From NCBI RefSeq assembly GCF_031954365.1, contig NZ_JAUSVZ010000008.1: a stretch of 64,000 nucleotides of DNA; one strand, written 5' to 3'. The translations under genes were made by a program, and so were the position numbers. Positions 42,282 to 48,998 of this stretch are shown piece by piece (positions within the stretch are counted from its first letter, which is position 1; the number at the start of each line of letters is the position of its first letter). The notes below the pieces were generated by a model. The model had not been told where the DNA came from. It made no database searches and saw only the letters and a program-made list of their open reading frames with translations. This stretch comes from Brevibacillus aydinogluensis (GTDB lineage Bacteria > Bacillota > Bacilli > Brevibacillales > Brevibacillaceae).

Positions 42282-42393
42282 ATTATAGCCAATGTTGACA
42301 GTCTGGAAATATTTATTGACGATAAGCCAATAAAAGTGTTGACATTGACGAAACGCCAATGTATTCTAAAAACAGAAGTTGACGAAACGCCAA
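42282..42393. promoter_or_regulatory. Lysogeny switch: divergent promoters and three operators
   Basis: Operators TTGACGATAAGCCAA (42316), TTGACGAAACGCCAA (42345) and TTGACGAAACGCCAA (42379) share the form TTGnCGn3CGnCAA or close to it. The rightward promoter is TTGACA (42339) with TATTCT 17 bp on; the second operator fills its spacer exactly. The leftward -10 TATAAT is at 42282-42287 on the minus strand. A fourth site, TTGGCAAAACGTCAA, lies inside the Cro-like gene at 42624. Confidence 0.85.
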
Positions 42394-42415
42394 CTGATAA
42401 GGAGGTGAATGATCG

Positions 42416-42655
42416 ATGAAACGCACTCCGAACATCGGAACAAAGATTAAACACATTCGCCAGGAGAAGGGCATGACTGCGAGATTTGTCGCGGAAAAGG
42501 TGGGAATCAGCCCTTCTACACTTTGCAAATACGAAAACAACACTAGGATGGTCCGCGCCGATTTGTTGCCGATTTTTGCAGAAGTCCTTGGTGTAGATGT
42601 GCAAAATTTTTTTGAAGACAACGTTGGCAAAACGTCAACAAAAAAATCGGCCTGA
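42416..42655 (+). CDS. Cro-like regulator (XRE family)
   Basis: A 79-residue single-domain HTH protein (IKHIRQEKGMTARFVAEKVG, SPSTLCKYENN). It is first in the rightward early operon and preceded by AAGGAGGTG. It presumably opposes the CI-like repressor at the shared operators. Confidence 0.87.
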   Translation: MKRTPNIGTKIKHIRQEKGMTARFVAEKVGISPSTLCKYENNTRMVRADLLPIFAEVLGVDVQNFFEDNVGKTSTKKSA

Positions 42656-42668
42656 AGGGAGTGATCCC

Positions 42669-42851
42669 ATGCGCAAACCGAAGCAACCACTGCGTATCGT
42701 GAGCGAAAAAGTCGTTAGCCAATTCGATTCGACCAAAGTGTTATGCACGAGGCCAGAAGACAACGCATTCCTGGTCGCATCTTGCAAAGCAGCGTGGGCC
42801 ACGATGACAACCGGCGAAGTGCATGTGGTGAAAAGGGTGGTGAACGAGTAA
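42669..42851 (+). CDS. Small phage early protein, unknown
   Basis: A 60-residue basic protein (starts MRKPKQPLRIVSEKV) with no recognised domain; SD GGGAGTG. Its stop overlaps the next start (TAATG), indicating coupled translation. Confidence 0.65.
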   Translation: MRKPKQPLRIVSEKVVSQFDSTKVLCTRPEDNAFLVASCKAAWATMTTGEVHVVKRVVNE

Positions 42852-42988
42852 TGGACTTCGCCGACATCAAGCAAGTGCGCGTCACCACCAGCGATACAGA
42901 AGCAAGCAAGTTACTCAGTGAAGGTTGGACGCTGTATGACATCGAGAAAAACGGCAGCCGTTACACCTTCCTGTTGGTGAAAGTGTAG
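42851..42988 (+). CDS. Small phage early protein, unknown
   Basis: 45 residues, starting MDFADIKQVRVTTSDTEASK and followed by LLSEGWTLYDIEKNG. The 'LLSEGW-L' pattern is common in small phage proteins of unknown role. It is coupled to the preceding gene. Confidence 0.6.
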   Translation: MDFADIKQVRVTTSDTEASKLLSEGWTLYDIEKNGSRYTFLLVKV

Positions 42989-43025
42989 CGCCATATTGAT
43001 CATTCCCAGTAAAGGAGGTGAGAGC

Positions 43026-43208
43026 ATGAATGAGACGATAGCTGCTACTGGTCAACCGATTACCCCAGAAGAGTTGAGGAAAATCATAGACTCCTCTGAG
43101 GTAATTGATTTGACCAAGGTCAATGACCTAGATTCACTGGCACAACCACTTAAACCGTATATCGTTTCCACGGAATCCGGCTTGGATGGACTCTCGACAG
43201 GAATCTAA
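43026..43208 (+). CDS. Small phage early protein, unknown
   Basis: 60 residues, acidic, preceded by a near-perfect AAAGGAGGTGA ribosome site. No domain recognised. Its 3' end overlaps the 3' end of the opposite-strand gene. Confidence 0.6.
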   Translation: MNETIAATGQPITPEELRKIIDSSEVIDLTKVNDLDSLAQPLKPYIVSTESGLDGLSTGI

Positions 43209-43404
43209 CGATGTCTTTCCGGCCGTGATAAGTGGGAACGCCACGCGAATCCTGCGCCATAAGAATAATCGGGATACCAGGGAAAACGCTTCTGAAGCTA
43301 TCACGAACATCTTCACGGCTCGGACTGTTGAGGACATGTGGCTTCACAATCACGATTGCAAAGGTAACACCTTGCTCCTTGATTACTGCACCATCGAATT
43401 GCAT
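43150..43404 (-). CDS. Opposite-strand small protein, unknown
   Basis: An 84-residue protein starting MQFDGAVIKEQGVTFAIVIV and containing PGIPIILMAQDSRGVPTYHG and RIPWKRYTV. It has strong coding character and AGGGAGGTG six bases before its ATG, so I accept it over the shadow frames on the other strand. It runs against the early operon. The composition suggests a compact alpha/beta fold; function unknown. Confidence 0.7.
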   Translation of the reverse strand: MQFDGAVIKEQGVTFAIVIVKPHVLNSPSREDVRDSFRSVFPGIPIILMAQDSRGVPTYHGRKDIVRFLSRVHPSRIPWKRYTV

Positions 43405-43433
43405 TGATCACACCTCCCTCTGATTCAGACATA

Positions 43434-43468
43434 GGAAGAACGCCACTCGCCAAAGTTCACGTTCTTCC
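43434..43468. repeat. 9-bp inverted repeat between divergent small genes
   Basis: GGAAGAACG and CGTTCTTCC flank a 17-bp spacer, between the opposite-strand gene and the following plus-strand gene. No T-tract follows on either strand, so it looks more like an operator or RNA stem than a terminator. Confidence 0.45.
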
Positions 43469-43529
43469 GACAATTAGATTCGACAGAGTAGGAGGAAAGT
43501 CCTACCAAAGAAAAAAGGCGGTGGTCCTG

Positions 43530-43790
43530 ATGTTCGCAAAAGACGAGTTTGCAGCATCGTTGGAAAGAACATACCGCACAAGCGGCTTCCAAAACGCCGG
43601 CCACTGGTTCGGCCTAGTGTATCGCAGCTTACGGATGTCGATGTTGCTGGAACCGGATCGCAGGGAAATCCTCCGCGAATGTCGCAAAGCGCTGCTGGCC
43701 GCGTGGCGGGAGTTTGCCATTCAACATCAGAAAGGTGGTGAATCCCATGTCAATCAACCGTTACCCGCGAATCGTTCATGCAGCGGATGA
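43530..43790 (+). CDS. Small phage early protein, unknown
   Basis: 86 residues starting MFAKDEFAASLERTYRTSGF; mainly helical and basic at the C terminus. The ATG has GGTGG upstream; the longer open frame runs through the inverted repeat and is unlikely. Confidence 0.55.
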   Translation: MFAKDEFAASLERTYRTSGFQNAGHWFGLVYRSLRMSMLLEPDRREILRECRKALLAAWREFAIQHQKGGESHVNQPLPANRSCSG

Positions 43791-43944
43791 GCTGAAAGCA
43801 GCATTGGTCACTTATTGCTATGAAGTACGAACAGAAGCACCTGAGCTTAATGCGACTGTCGACCAGTTGCAACGTAGCGTATTGCTCCAGTTAACAAGCA
43901 TCCACAACCTCCTTCTCGATAAAGCACGGAACGCTGCATCTTAA
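43747..43944 (+). CDS. Small phage early protein, unknown
   Basis: 65 residues, predicted helical, with SD AAGGTGGTG. It overlaps the end of the preceding gene by 44 bp in another frame. No domain recognised. Confidence 0.55.
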   Translation: MSINRYPRIVHAADELKAALVTYCYEVRTEAPELNATVDQLQRSVLLQLTSIHNLLLDKARNAAS

Positions 43945-44043
43945 AAGAATTCCCCCGGGATCACCGAGGGAGAGCGTGGAAGATGAGCACAGTTTGATTG
44001 TACCTCGAAAACTGAATAACGCATGTAAAGGAGAGGGGAACAC

Positions 44044-44592
44044 ATGAGCGCAAACAGGTACGGCCATCAACTCGGCCAGGCGCTTATGGAAGCCGGCATG
44101 ACCCAGCTAAGTTTTAGCTTCGATGCTCATGTTAGCCCGGAATCCGTAAGTGCATACAAAAACGGACGAGCCATAGCACCGCCTGACATCAAGTCCAAGT
44201 CGATCCTGCTGACAGACAACCCGTTCCTGTCGATTGCTGCAGCACATGAATCAACTGCAGGGACGAGCCCGGCGATCCTGGACGGCGAGAACGTGGAGTT
44301 AAACCGGCACACGGTCGTGGCCAAGACGGTGGAGGAAATGGAGGAGTTACTGGCAGCGATCAAGCGGGTGCAGCCGATACTGTTGAAGCCACCGAGTAAC
44401 TTCACCACCCAGGAGCGGCAGCAGGTCGAGGAACTGATCCAGGAAACGTTGGACGTTGTCACCTCGGCCACCAACATGGCTGCGGTGATCACCAAGGAGA
44501 CAAAGTTGAGCTGGATCGCTCAATGGACGAAGCATAAAACCAAGTTGGTCAAGCGCGGATTCATGAAGATGGTCAAAGGAGGGGCAAGCTGA
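44044..44592 (+). CDS. Phage regulator-like protein with N-terminal HTH-like segment
   Basis: 182 residues. Residues ~5-45 (GQALMEAGMTQLSFSFDAHV...ESVSAYKNGRA) resemble a degenerate XRE helix-turn-helix. The central part is helical and the C terminus is basic (KHKTKLVKRGFMK). SD AAAGGAGAGG. Its role is not clear; transcriptional control of early genes is one possibility. Confidence 0.6.
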   Translation: MSANRYGHQLGQALMEAGMTQLSFSFDAHVSPESVSAYKNGRAIAPPDIKSKSILLTDNPFLSIAAAHESTAGTSPAILDGENVELNRHTVVAKTVEEMEELLAAIKRVQPILLKPPSNFTTQERQQVEELIQETLDVVTSATNMAAVITKETKLSWIAQWTKHKTKLVKRGFMKMVKGGAS

Positions 44593-44951
44593 TGGAGGCG
44601 ACAAACCTGACACAGAAGCGGTACGGATACATCATACAGGCGTTAGCCGAAACTTCAGCGGACAAGAAAAGAAGCGGGGATGTACACAACGCGCTCAAAA
44701 TACTGGAGACAGCGAGAAAGGTCTTGGCGATTAAAGATTGGACCAACTTTTCCAAAGCAGACAACGGATTGGACGAGGAGCAGCTTTTTCTGATCGCGGA
44801 AGCTCTGGAACAGAGAGCGGAACGCCGGGAAATATTCGGGCCAACATACGACGCCAGGATGATGCGCGAGACAGCAGCGCTGGTAAGAGAGTTCAAGCGT
44901 CAACGGGAAGTGGAATGGATGAAACAGCGGTTCCAGGAGGGGATAGCGTGA
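44592..44951 (+). CDS. Phage early protein, unknown
   Basis: 119 residues, highly charged and helical (LEQRAERREIFGPTYDARMM). Its ATG overlaps the preceding stop and its own stop overlaps the next GTG, so it belongs to a tightly coupled run. Confidence 0.6.
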   Translation: MEATNLTQKRYGYIIQALAETSADKKRSGDVHNALKILETARKVLAIKDWTNFSKADNGLDEEQLFLIAEALEQRAERREIFGPTYDARMMRETAALVREFKRQREVEWMKQRFQEGIA

Positions 44952-45115
44952 ACATTCAAAGCATGAGAAGGCAACTGCTGAACTACCAAAGGCTGATGGT
45001 TGAAGCGCGGACAAGCGGGGACATGACAGCTTATGAGGTATACAGGGCGAAGACCCGTCAACTCACCGACGAAATCAGAAAAAAAGAAACCGCCTGCTCA
45101 CAACAGACGGCATAG
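44948..45115 (+). CDS. Small phage early protein, unknown
   Basis: 55 residues, helical (MRRQLLNYQRLMVEARTSG), starting at a GTG that overlaps the previous stop (GTGA). It is the last gene before the structured segment. Confidence 0.55.
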   Translation: MNIQSMRRQLLNYQRLMVEARTSGDMTAYEVYRAKTRQLTDEIRKKETACSQQTA

Positions 45116-45168
45116 TATCGCTTACAAACAGCATATCACAGACGTTTGGGATTGGACAAGCAGTATGT

Positions 45169-45356
45169 CGCGGGCTTCGGCCTGCGCGGGGGCATCGACC
45201 AAAAAATATGTGCGGCAGTTCTCCCGAATCTGTCGATGCTTCCGCGGAGGTTGAAACCTCCCAGGGCGGTGGCACTTGCCGGCCCTGCACCTACATGGCG
45301 AGGTCAAGCGGAGCAGCCGAGGAGCTGCGGCGGCCGCGTAGAGGTTGGGGCGCGGC
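45169..45356 (+). ncRNA. Candidate structured RNA with six successive helices
   Basis: This GC-rich segment folds by eye into adjacent helices: CGCGGGC-UUCG-GCCUGCG (45169-45186); a 13-bp stem CGGGGGCATCGAC/GTCGATGCTTCCG (45187-45199 with 45232-45244); GGAGGT-UGAA-ACCUCC (45246-45261); AGGGC/GCCCT enclosing GGC/GCC (45263-45286); GCAGC/GCTGC (45313-45328); GCCGCG/CGCGGC (45333-45356). The cUUCGg tetraloop fixes the plus strand as the RNA strand. Frames across it lack ribosome sites. I do not recognise the family. Confidence 0.5.
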
Positions 45357-45391
45357 GGCCTCGTGATTACGCTGAGAGGAGGTGAGTGGGG

Positions 45392-45649
45392 ATGGAAAAG
45401 GAAATTGAGAAATTTTTGCCGACATCCAATGAACTCGAAGCAATGAACCTGGATGAATTTCGTGATTGGGTAGATAGAGCATATTTCGTACTACCAGCAC
45501 GAAAAATCCAGAGAGATCCGCTCTCTCAGCTGAGAAAGCGAATCTCTGAAATCCTTGATGGTAAATATGCCACGGAGGCAGAGAAGGAAGAAGCAGTATG
45601 GCGGGCTATTGCCCGTTACTATGAGGGATTCAGCCATTCAACTCGATGA
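45392..45649 (+). CDS. Small phage protein, unknown
   Basis: 85 residues, acidic N terminus and helical (RISEILDGKYATEAEKEEAV). Strong GAGGAGGTGAG ribosome site, immediately downstream of the structured segment. No domain recognised. Confidence 0.6.
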   Translation: MEKEIEKFLPTSNELEAMNLDEFRDWVDRAYFVLPARKIQRDPLSQLRKRISEILDGKYATEAEKEEAVWRAIARYYEGFSHSTR

Positions 45650-46136
45650 TGGAAACGAGTTGAATTTTCTCTCCACCCAGATTAATAAATGGCAAGCGGA
45701 GAGTGCCGTCCACGGTTTGAGCATTCAGAAGATAGGGGCGAAATGCGCTGCATCCGTCTGGTATTTCTGCTCTTTCCAGGATTTTAATAAGGGTTTCAAA
45801 CAGCAAGGGTAAGTCGGTAATTTTTTTGAAAGGATTATTCCACCAATAGTTGTCTGCTTTCACTGCTAGTTCAATGAAGGAATCCCAAATTTGCTTAAAG
45901 GGAGAAATCGCATTGCTACCGGTTGGATAATACCTTTCACGTTCAAGAAGACCGTCATCACCAATGAAAAGCTGGCTAGCTGCACTGTCGTCCATTTCCA
46001 AGAAATCTCCATACCAGAGCATATTCTTGTATTCAACAACCAGCTTTAAGTTTTTGTTGTAAATGGCAAAGGAGTCTTCTCTGGTGATTCTCTTTAGCAA
46101 ATAATCCAATGCCTGTAGTTGCTCAACTGAATACAT
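45630..46136 (-). CDS. Opposite-strand phage protein, unknown
   Basis: 168 residues starting MYSVEQLQALDYLLKRITRE. AAGGAGGTGAAA precedes the ATG, which supports it over the longer frame. Tryptophan- and tyrosine-rich middle (YWWNNPFKKITDLPLL). It overlaps the convergent gene by 20 bp. Second of four opposite-strand genes in the early region; function unknown. Confidence 0.68.
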   Translation of the reverse strand: MYSVEQLQALDYLLKRITREDSFAIYNKNLKLVVEYKNMLWYGDFLEMDDSAASQLFIGDDGLLERERYYPTGSNAISPFKQIWDSFIELAVKADNYWWNNPFKKITDLPLLFETLIKILERAEIPDGCSAFRPYLLNAQTVDGTLRLPFINLGGEKIQLVSIIELNG

Positions 46137-46320
46137 GGTTTCACCTCCTTCCTGTAACGATTTGATAAGTCTGGACAACTACCAAAATTCGACAGGAAGG
46201 CAGAAATTCCTACTAAAAAAGACCCAGCGCTGCAACGCTGGGCCCATGAAATGCAACAGATTTACTAACAGGGTAACGGAATCAGTGACAAAAATCAAGC
46301 GGGAGGAGGGACATACACAA

Positions 46321-47202
46321 ATGGGTAGCTTGCTACTTGATGACCAACCGCTTGTCATCCAGCCGTCGCTCGCGACGCTGATCGGTCTCAACGAAGCGAT
46401 TTTCCTTCAACAACTCCACTACTGGCTTCAAAAGAGCACACACCGCTACGACGGCCGAGCGTGGGTTTATAACACGTACCAGGGCTGGCAGGAACAGTTC
46501 CCGTTTTGGGGAGTGAACACCATTCGGCGAATCATCGAGAAGCTGGAACAGACGGGGGTCATTCTCACCGGCAACTACAACCAAAGCAAAATCGACAAAA
46601 CCAAGTGGTACTCCATCGACTATGACAAGCTGGAAGAACTGACGACTGCCCAAAATGGGCAAATCGACTGTGAAAAATCACAGACGACTGCCCAATCTGG
46701 GCAGATGGACAGCCCAAAATGGGCAGACGAGTTGCCCAAAATGGGCAGACCAATACCAGAGATTACTACAGAGACTACTACAGAGAAAGAAGATGAGGAG
46801 GAAGAAGCGCGCGCGAACAAGCCCAACCCGTTTCTCACCTATGAGCAAAACATCGGAGTCATCACACCCGTTATCGCTGAGGACATTTCGCAATGGCTTG
46901 ATGGTGGATTCTTTGACGAGCCGCATGAAATCGTCACCGAAGCCATCAAGACTGCCGTCCGTAACGGCGCCCGCAAATGGAACTACGCGAACAAGGCGCT
47001 AATTGATTGGACGAACCGAGGATTACGCACTTTGCAGCAAGTGATGGCCTACCAGGTGGAGTTTGAGCAACGAGCGGGAGGTGTGGCGAAGCATGCAAAA
47101 GGCAGTGACATCGGCGGAAGAACTGATCAGGAAGTTCGAGCAACTCCGATCACGCGCGGCAAAACCGGATGGATCAACCGGCCAGACCCCAAGGACATAT
47201 AA
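46321..47202 (+). CDS. Phage replication initiator, DnaD-like
   Basis: 293 residues. The N-terminal ~115 residues form a winged-helix region (PSLATLIGLNEAIFLQQLHYWL, NTIRRIIEKLEQTGVI). A low-complexity linker follows, then a C-terminal DnaD-like domain (IAEDISQWLDGGFFDEPHEI, ARKWNYANKALIDW). DnaD-type proteins recruit the helicase loader. The linker DNA carries the palindromic iterons. ATG lies after GGAGGAGGG; the frame is open further upstream without a ribosome site. Confidence 0.88.
   Translation: MGSLLLDDQPLVIQPSLATLIGLNEAIFLQQLHYWLQKSTHRYDGRAWVYNTYQGWQEQFPFWGVNTIRRIIEKLEQTGVILTGNYNQSKIDKTKWYSIDYDKLEELTTAQNGQIDCEKSQTTAQSGQMDSPKWADELPKMGRPIPEITTETTTEKEDEEEEARANKPNPFLTYEQNIGVITPVIAEDISQWLDGGFFDEPHEIVTEAIKTAVRNGARKWNYANKALIDWTNRGLRTLQQVMAYQVEFEQRAGGVAKHAKGSDIGGRTDQEVRATPITRGKTGWINRPDPKDI
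46647..46747. other. Iteron array, candidate phage replication origin
   Basis: Palindromes TGCCCAAAATGGGCA (46647), CTGTGAAAAATCACAG (46668, variant), TGCCCAATCTGGGCA (46689), AGCCCAAAATGGGCA (46711) and TGCCCAAAATGGGCA (46733) repeat every 21-22 bp inside the initiator gene. The period is not a multiple of three, so each repeat encodes different residues (QNGQ, QSGQ, PKWA, PKMG) and conservation is at DNA level. Confidence 0.8.
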
Positions 47203-47890
47203 TTGCGCAAAATGCAAGGACGAAGAGGGGTTCCTCGTTCGTGACGAAGACGGTTATGAGCGCTGGCGGTTCTGCGAGTGCCGGGAACAAAAACGGATCG
47301 AGCGGTTGTTCAAGTCGAGTCAGATCACGGACGCTTTTCAAAAGCTCGGGTTCAAGAATTTCCGCACGGAGGGGCGGCCGCAGCCGGTCGTGGATGCTTA
47401 CAACTGCGCGACTACATACTTCCGGAACTTCCACGAGATCAAAGACAAGCGGCAAAACAGCATCGCTCTTCTCGGTACGCCGGGATCAGGAAAGACGCAC
47501 CTCCTGATGGCAGTCGCCAACAACCTGCTGCGGCAGGGAGTCGGGGTGATCTACTTCCCCTGGGTGGAGGGTTTCAACGAGCTCAAGGACAACCTGGAGC
47601 ATCTGGACTACCGGATCCATCAGCTGCAGAAAGTGCCGGTGCTGTTCATCGACGACCTGTTTAAGGGACGCAAAAAGCCCACGGAATTCCAAATTGAACA
47701 GCTTTTCGCAATCGTGAACTACCGCTATCTCAACAACCTTCCGATGCTGGTGTCATCGGAGCGGGACATCGACGAACTGTGCGAGATTGACATGGGAATC
47801 GGATCGCGGATATACGAGATGTCCCGGGACTACTGCGTTATCTTACAGGGTCCTGGACTCAACTATCGGATTTCGGAAGTGGCCGGCTGA
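47093..47890 (+). CDS. Phage helicase loader, DnaC/DnaI-like ATPase
   Basis: 265 residues. An N-terminal cysteine cluster (YNCAKCKDEEGF...FCECREQ) suggests a zinc-binding domain; the AAA+ domain has Walker A GTPGSGKTH and Walker B VLFIDDLFKG. The ATG has GGAGGTG nine bases upstream. It overlaps the initiator gene by 110 bp in a different frame, a long but credible overlap. Confidence 0.9.
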   Translation: MQKAVTSAEELIRKFEQLRSRAAKPDGSTGQTPRTYNCAKCKDEEGFLVRDEDGYERWRFCECREQKRIERLFKSSQITDAFQKLGFKNFRTEGRPQPVVDAYNCATTYFRNFHEIKDKRQNSIALLGTPGSGKTHLLMAVANNLLRQGVGVIYFPWVEGFNELKDNLEHLDYRIHQLQKVPVLFIDDLFKGRKKPTEFQIEQLFAIVNYRYLNNLPMLVSSERDIDELCEIDMGIGSRIYEMSRDYCVILQGPGLNYRISEVAG

Positions 47891-48090
47891 TGGCCAGACA
47901 GAAGCGGGCCGAATCGAAACCCCCGATCCCGCCGCAGGAACAGCCCGGCCGCTGCCGGACGTGTGGGACAGGAACATTTACTCTCGCGCTCCGATCGCGC
48001 CTCCTACACCGGACGTGCAGAGGGTGCGGGGAAGTGTTTGACGTGGACAACATGGTGCTGATCAGAAAGGGAGAGGAGCCAACGACATGA
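47890..48090 (+). CDS. Small zinc-ribbon-like phage protein
   Basis: 66 residues with CRTCGTGT and CRGCGEVF, a CxxC-CxxC ribbon. The ATG overlaps the stop of the loader gene. Function unknown. Confidence 0.65.
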   Translation: MARQKRAESKPPIPPQEQPGRCRTCGTGTFTLALRSRLLHRTCRGCGEVFDVDNMVLIRKGEEPTT

Positions 48091-48365
48091 CGCCATGGAA
48101 ACGATTTTCTGCCGCTGAGTTGGAAGAACTGCGCGTTCGTTTGTTCAGTGAAGTGCCAGGAATGATCAGCGCAGAGGAGGCAAGACGTCTGCTGAACGAA
48201 CGGGACGCATTGGAACACGCGATGATGTGGTCCAATGACGGCCAACGCGCGATGAACGAGTTTCTTACCATGATGGAACATTGCTTCGAACTCAGAGAAG
48301 AAAATGCTGAACTGAGACGAAGATTGGCGCAATACGAACAGCCTTGCTTAGGGGCAGTCGTTTGA
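48087..48365 (+). CDS. Small helical phage protein, unknown
   Basis: 92 residues with a C-terminal coiled-coil-like stretch (HCFELREENAELRRRLAQYE). It overlaps the previous gene by four bases. No domain recognised. Confidence 0.6.
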   Translation: MTPWKRFSAAELEELRVRLFSEVPGMISAEEARRLLNERDALEHAMMWSNDGQRAMNEFLTMMEHCFELREENAELRRRLAQYEQPCLGAVV

Positions 48366-48380
48366 AAGGAGAGAGAAAGG

Positions 48381-48533
48381 ATGAAACTTTTACGCGAAGT
48401 TTTGGTGAGTAAGTTACTTCGCCAAGGCTTGACGGAAGCATGCGGAAAACCGGTAGAAGAAGCGTCAATTGACGAATTGATGGATGAGTGGCGCAGGTTC
48501 GAATTGGAGCGAAACGATAAGCGCTCGGCGTGA
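48381..48533 (+). CDS. Small phage protein, unknown
   Basis: 50 residues: MKLLREVLVSKLLRQGLTEA at the start, acidic middle (EEASIDELMDEW). GAGAGAAAGG ribosome site. Too small to classify. Confidence 0.55.
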   Translation: MKLLREVLVSKLLRQGLTEACGKPVEEASIDELMDEWRRFELERNDKRSA

Positions 48534-48551
48534 CGAGGGGGAGCGTGGAAG

Positions 48552-48701
48552 ATGAGCAACCCACAATCAAAGCGCAAACCAACGCCGTTCCCATTCATTC
48601 GGACGGAAGTATATAAGTGGATTCGGCAAAACAGCACGGCTGCAGGAGTGATCAACTACAAAGTCGGTGGCGGCCGGCCGGCGTGGAACGGGAGGAAGTG
48701 A
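48552..48701 (+). CDS. Small phage protein, unknown
   Basis: 49 residues, basic and proline-rich at the N terminus (MSNPQSKRKPTPFPFIRTEV) with VGGGRPAWNGRK at the end. Its start region, GAGGGGGAGCGTGGAAGATG, recurs almost unchanged at 43966. Confidence 0.5.
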   Translation: MSNPQSKRKPTPFPFIRTEVYKWIRQNSTAAGVINYKVGGGRPAWNGRK

Positions 48702-48718
48702 TGTGATAGGTGAATCAG

Positions 48719-48934
48719 CTACCGAGGATACAGCCGGCCGACCTGGCCGAACAACTCATAAACATGGCGGAACTGCCGGATGGGGAGATTGGGGAAAACG
48801 AAGGCTACTTCGCCAGGGTTCAACTCCAGCCGGTCATCCTGCTCAAGGACAAACGGAATCTCCAGAGCGGCTAGGGCTTCGCGCAGGTAGCTGACTTCCT
48901 GCCAGGGGACCGCGTAATAGAACGACTTTTCCAT
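48719..48934 (-). CDS. Opposite-strand small protein, unknown
   Basis: 71 residues: MEKSFYYAVPWQEVSYLREA, then LAALEIPFVLEQDDRLELNP. The ATG follows AGAAGGAGCGTG. A compact alpha/beta protein by pattern. Third of four opposite-strand genes in this half of the phage. Confidence 0.65.
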   Translation of the reverse strand: MEKSFYYAVPWQEVSYLREALAALEIPFVLEQDDRLELNPGEVAFVFPNLPIRQFRHVYELFGQVGRLYPR

Positions 48935-48998
48935 ACGATCACGCTCCTTCTGGAAGCGTAACACAACCAGTTGGGACAAAAAAGGATGGAGGTTAACG

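Noticed and set aside
43186..43407. 73-codon plus-strand frame overlapping the opposite-strand gene
   Set aside because: Weak start and unlikely composition; the minus-strand frame has a strong ribosome site and protein-like sequence.
45146..45385. 79-codon frame across the structured segment
   Set aside because: TTG start without ribosome site, arginine/proline/glycine-rich sequence typical of GC-rich noncoding DNA, and the region folds into successive RNA helices instead.
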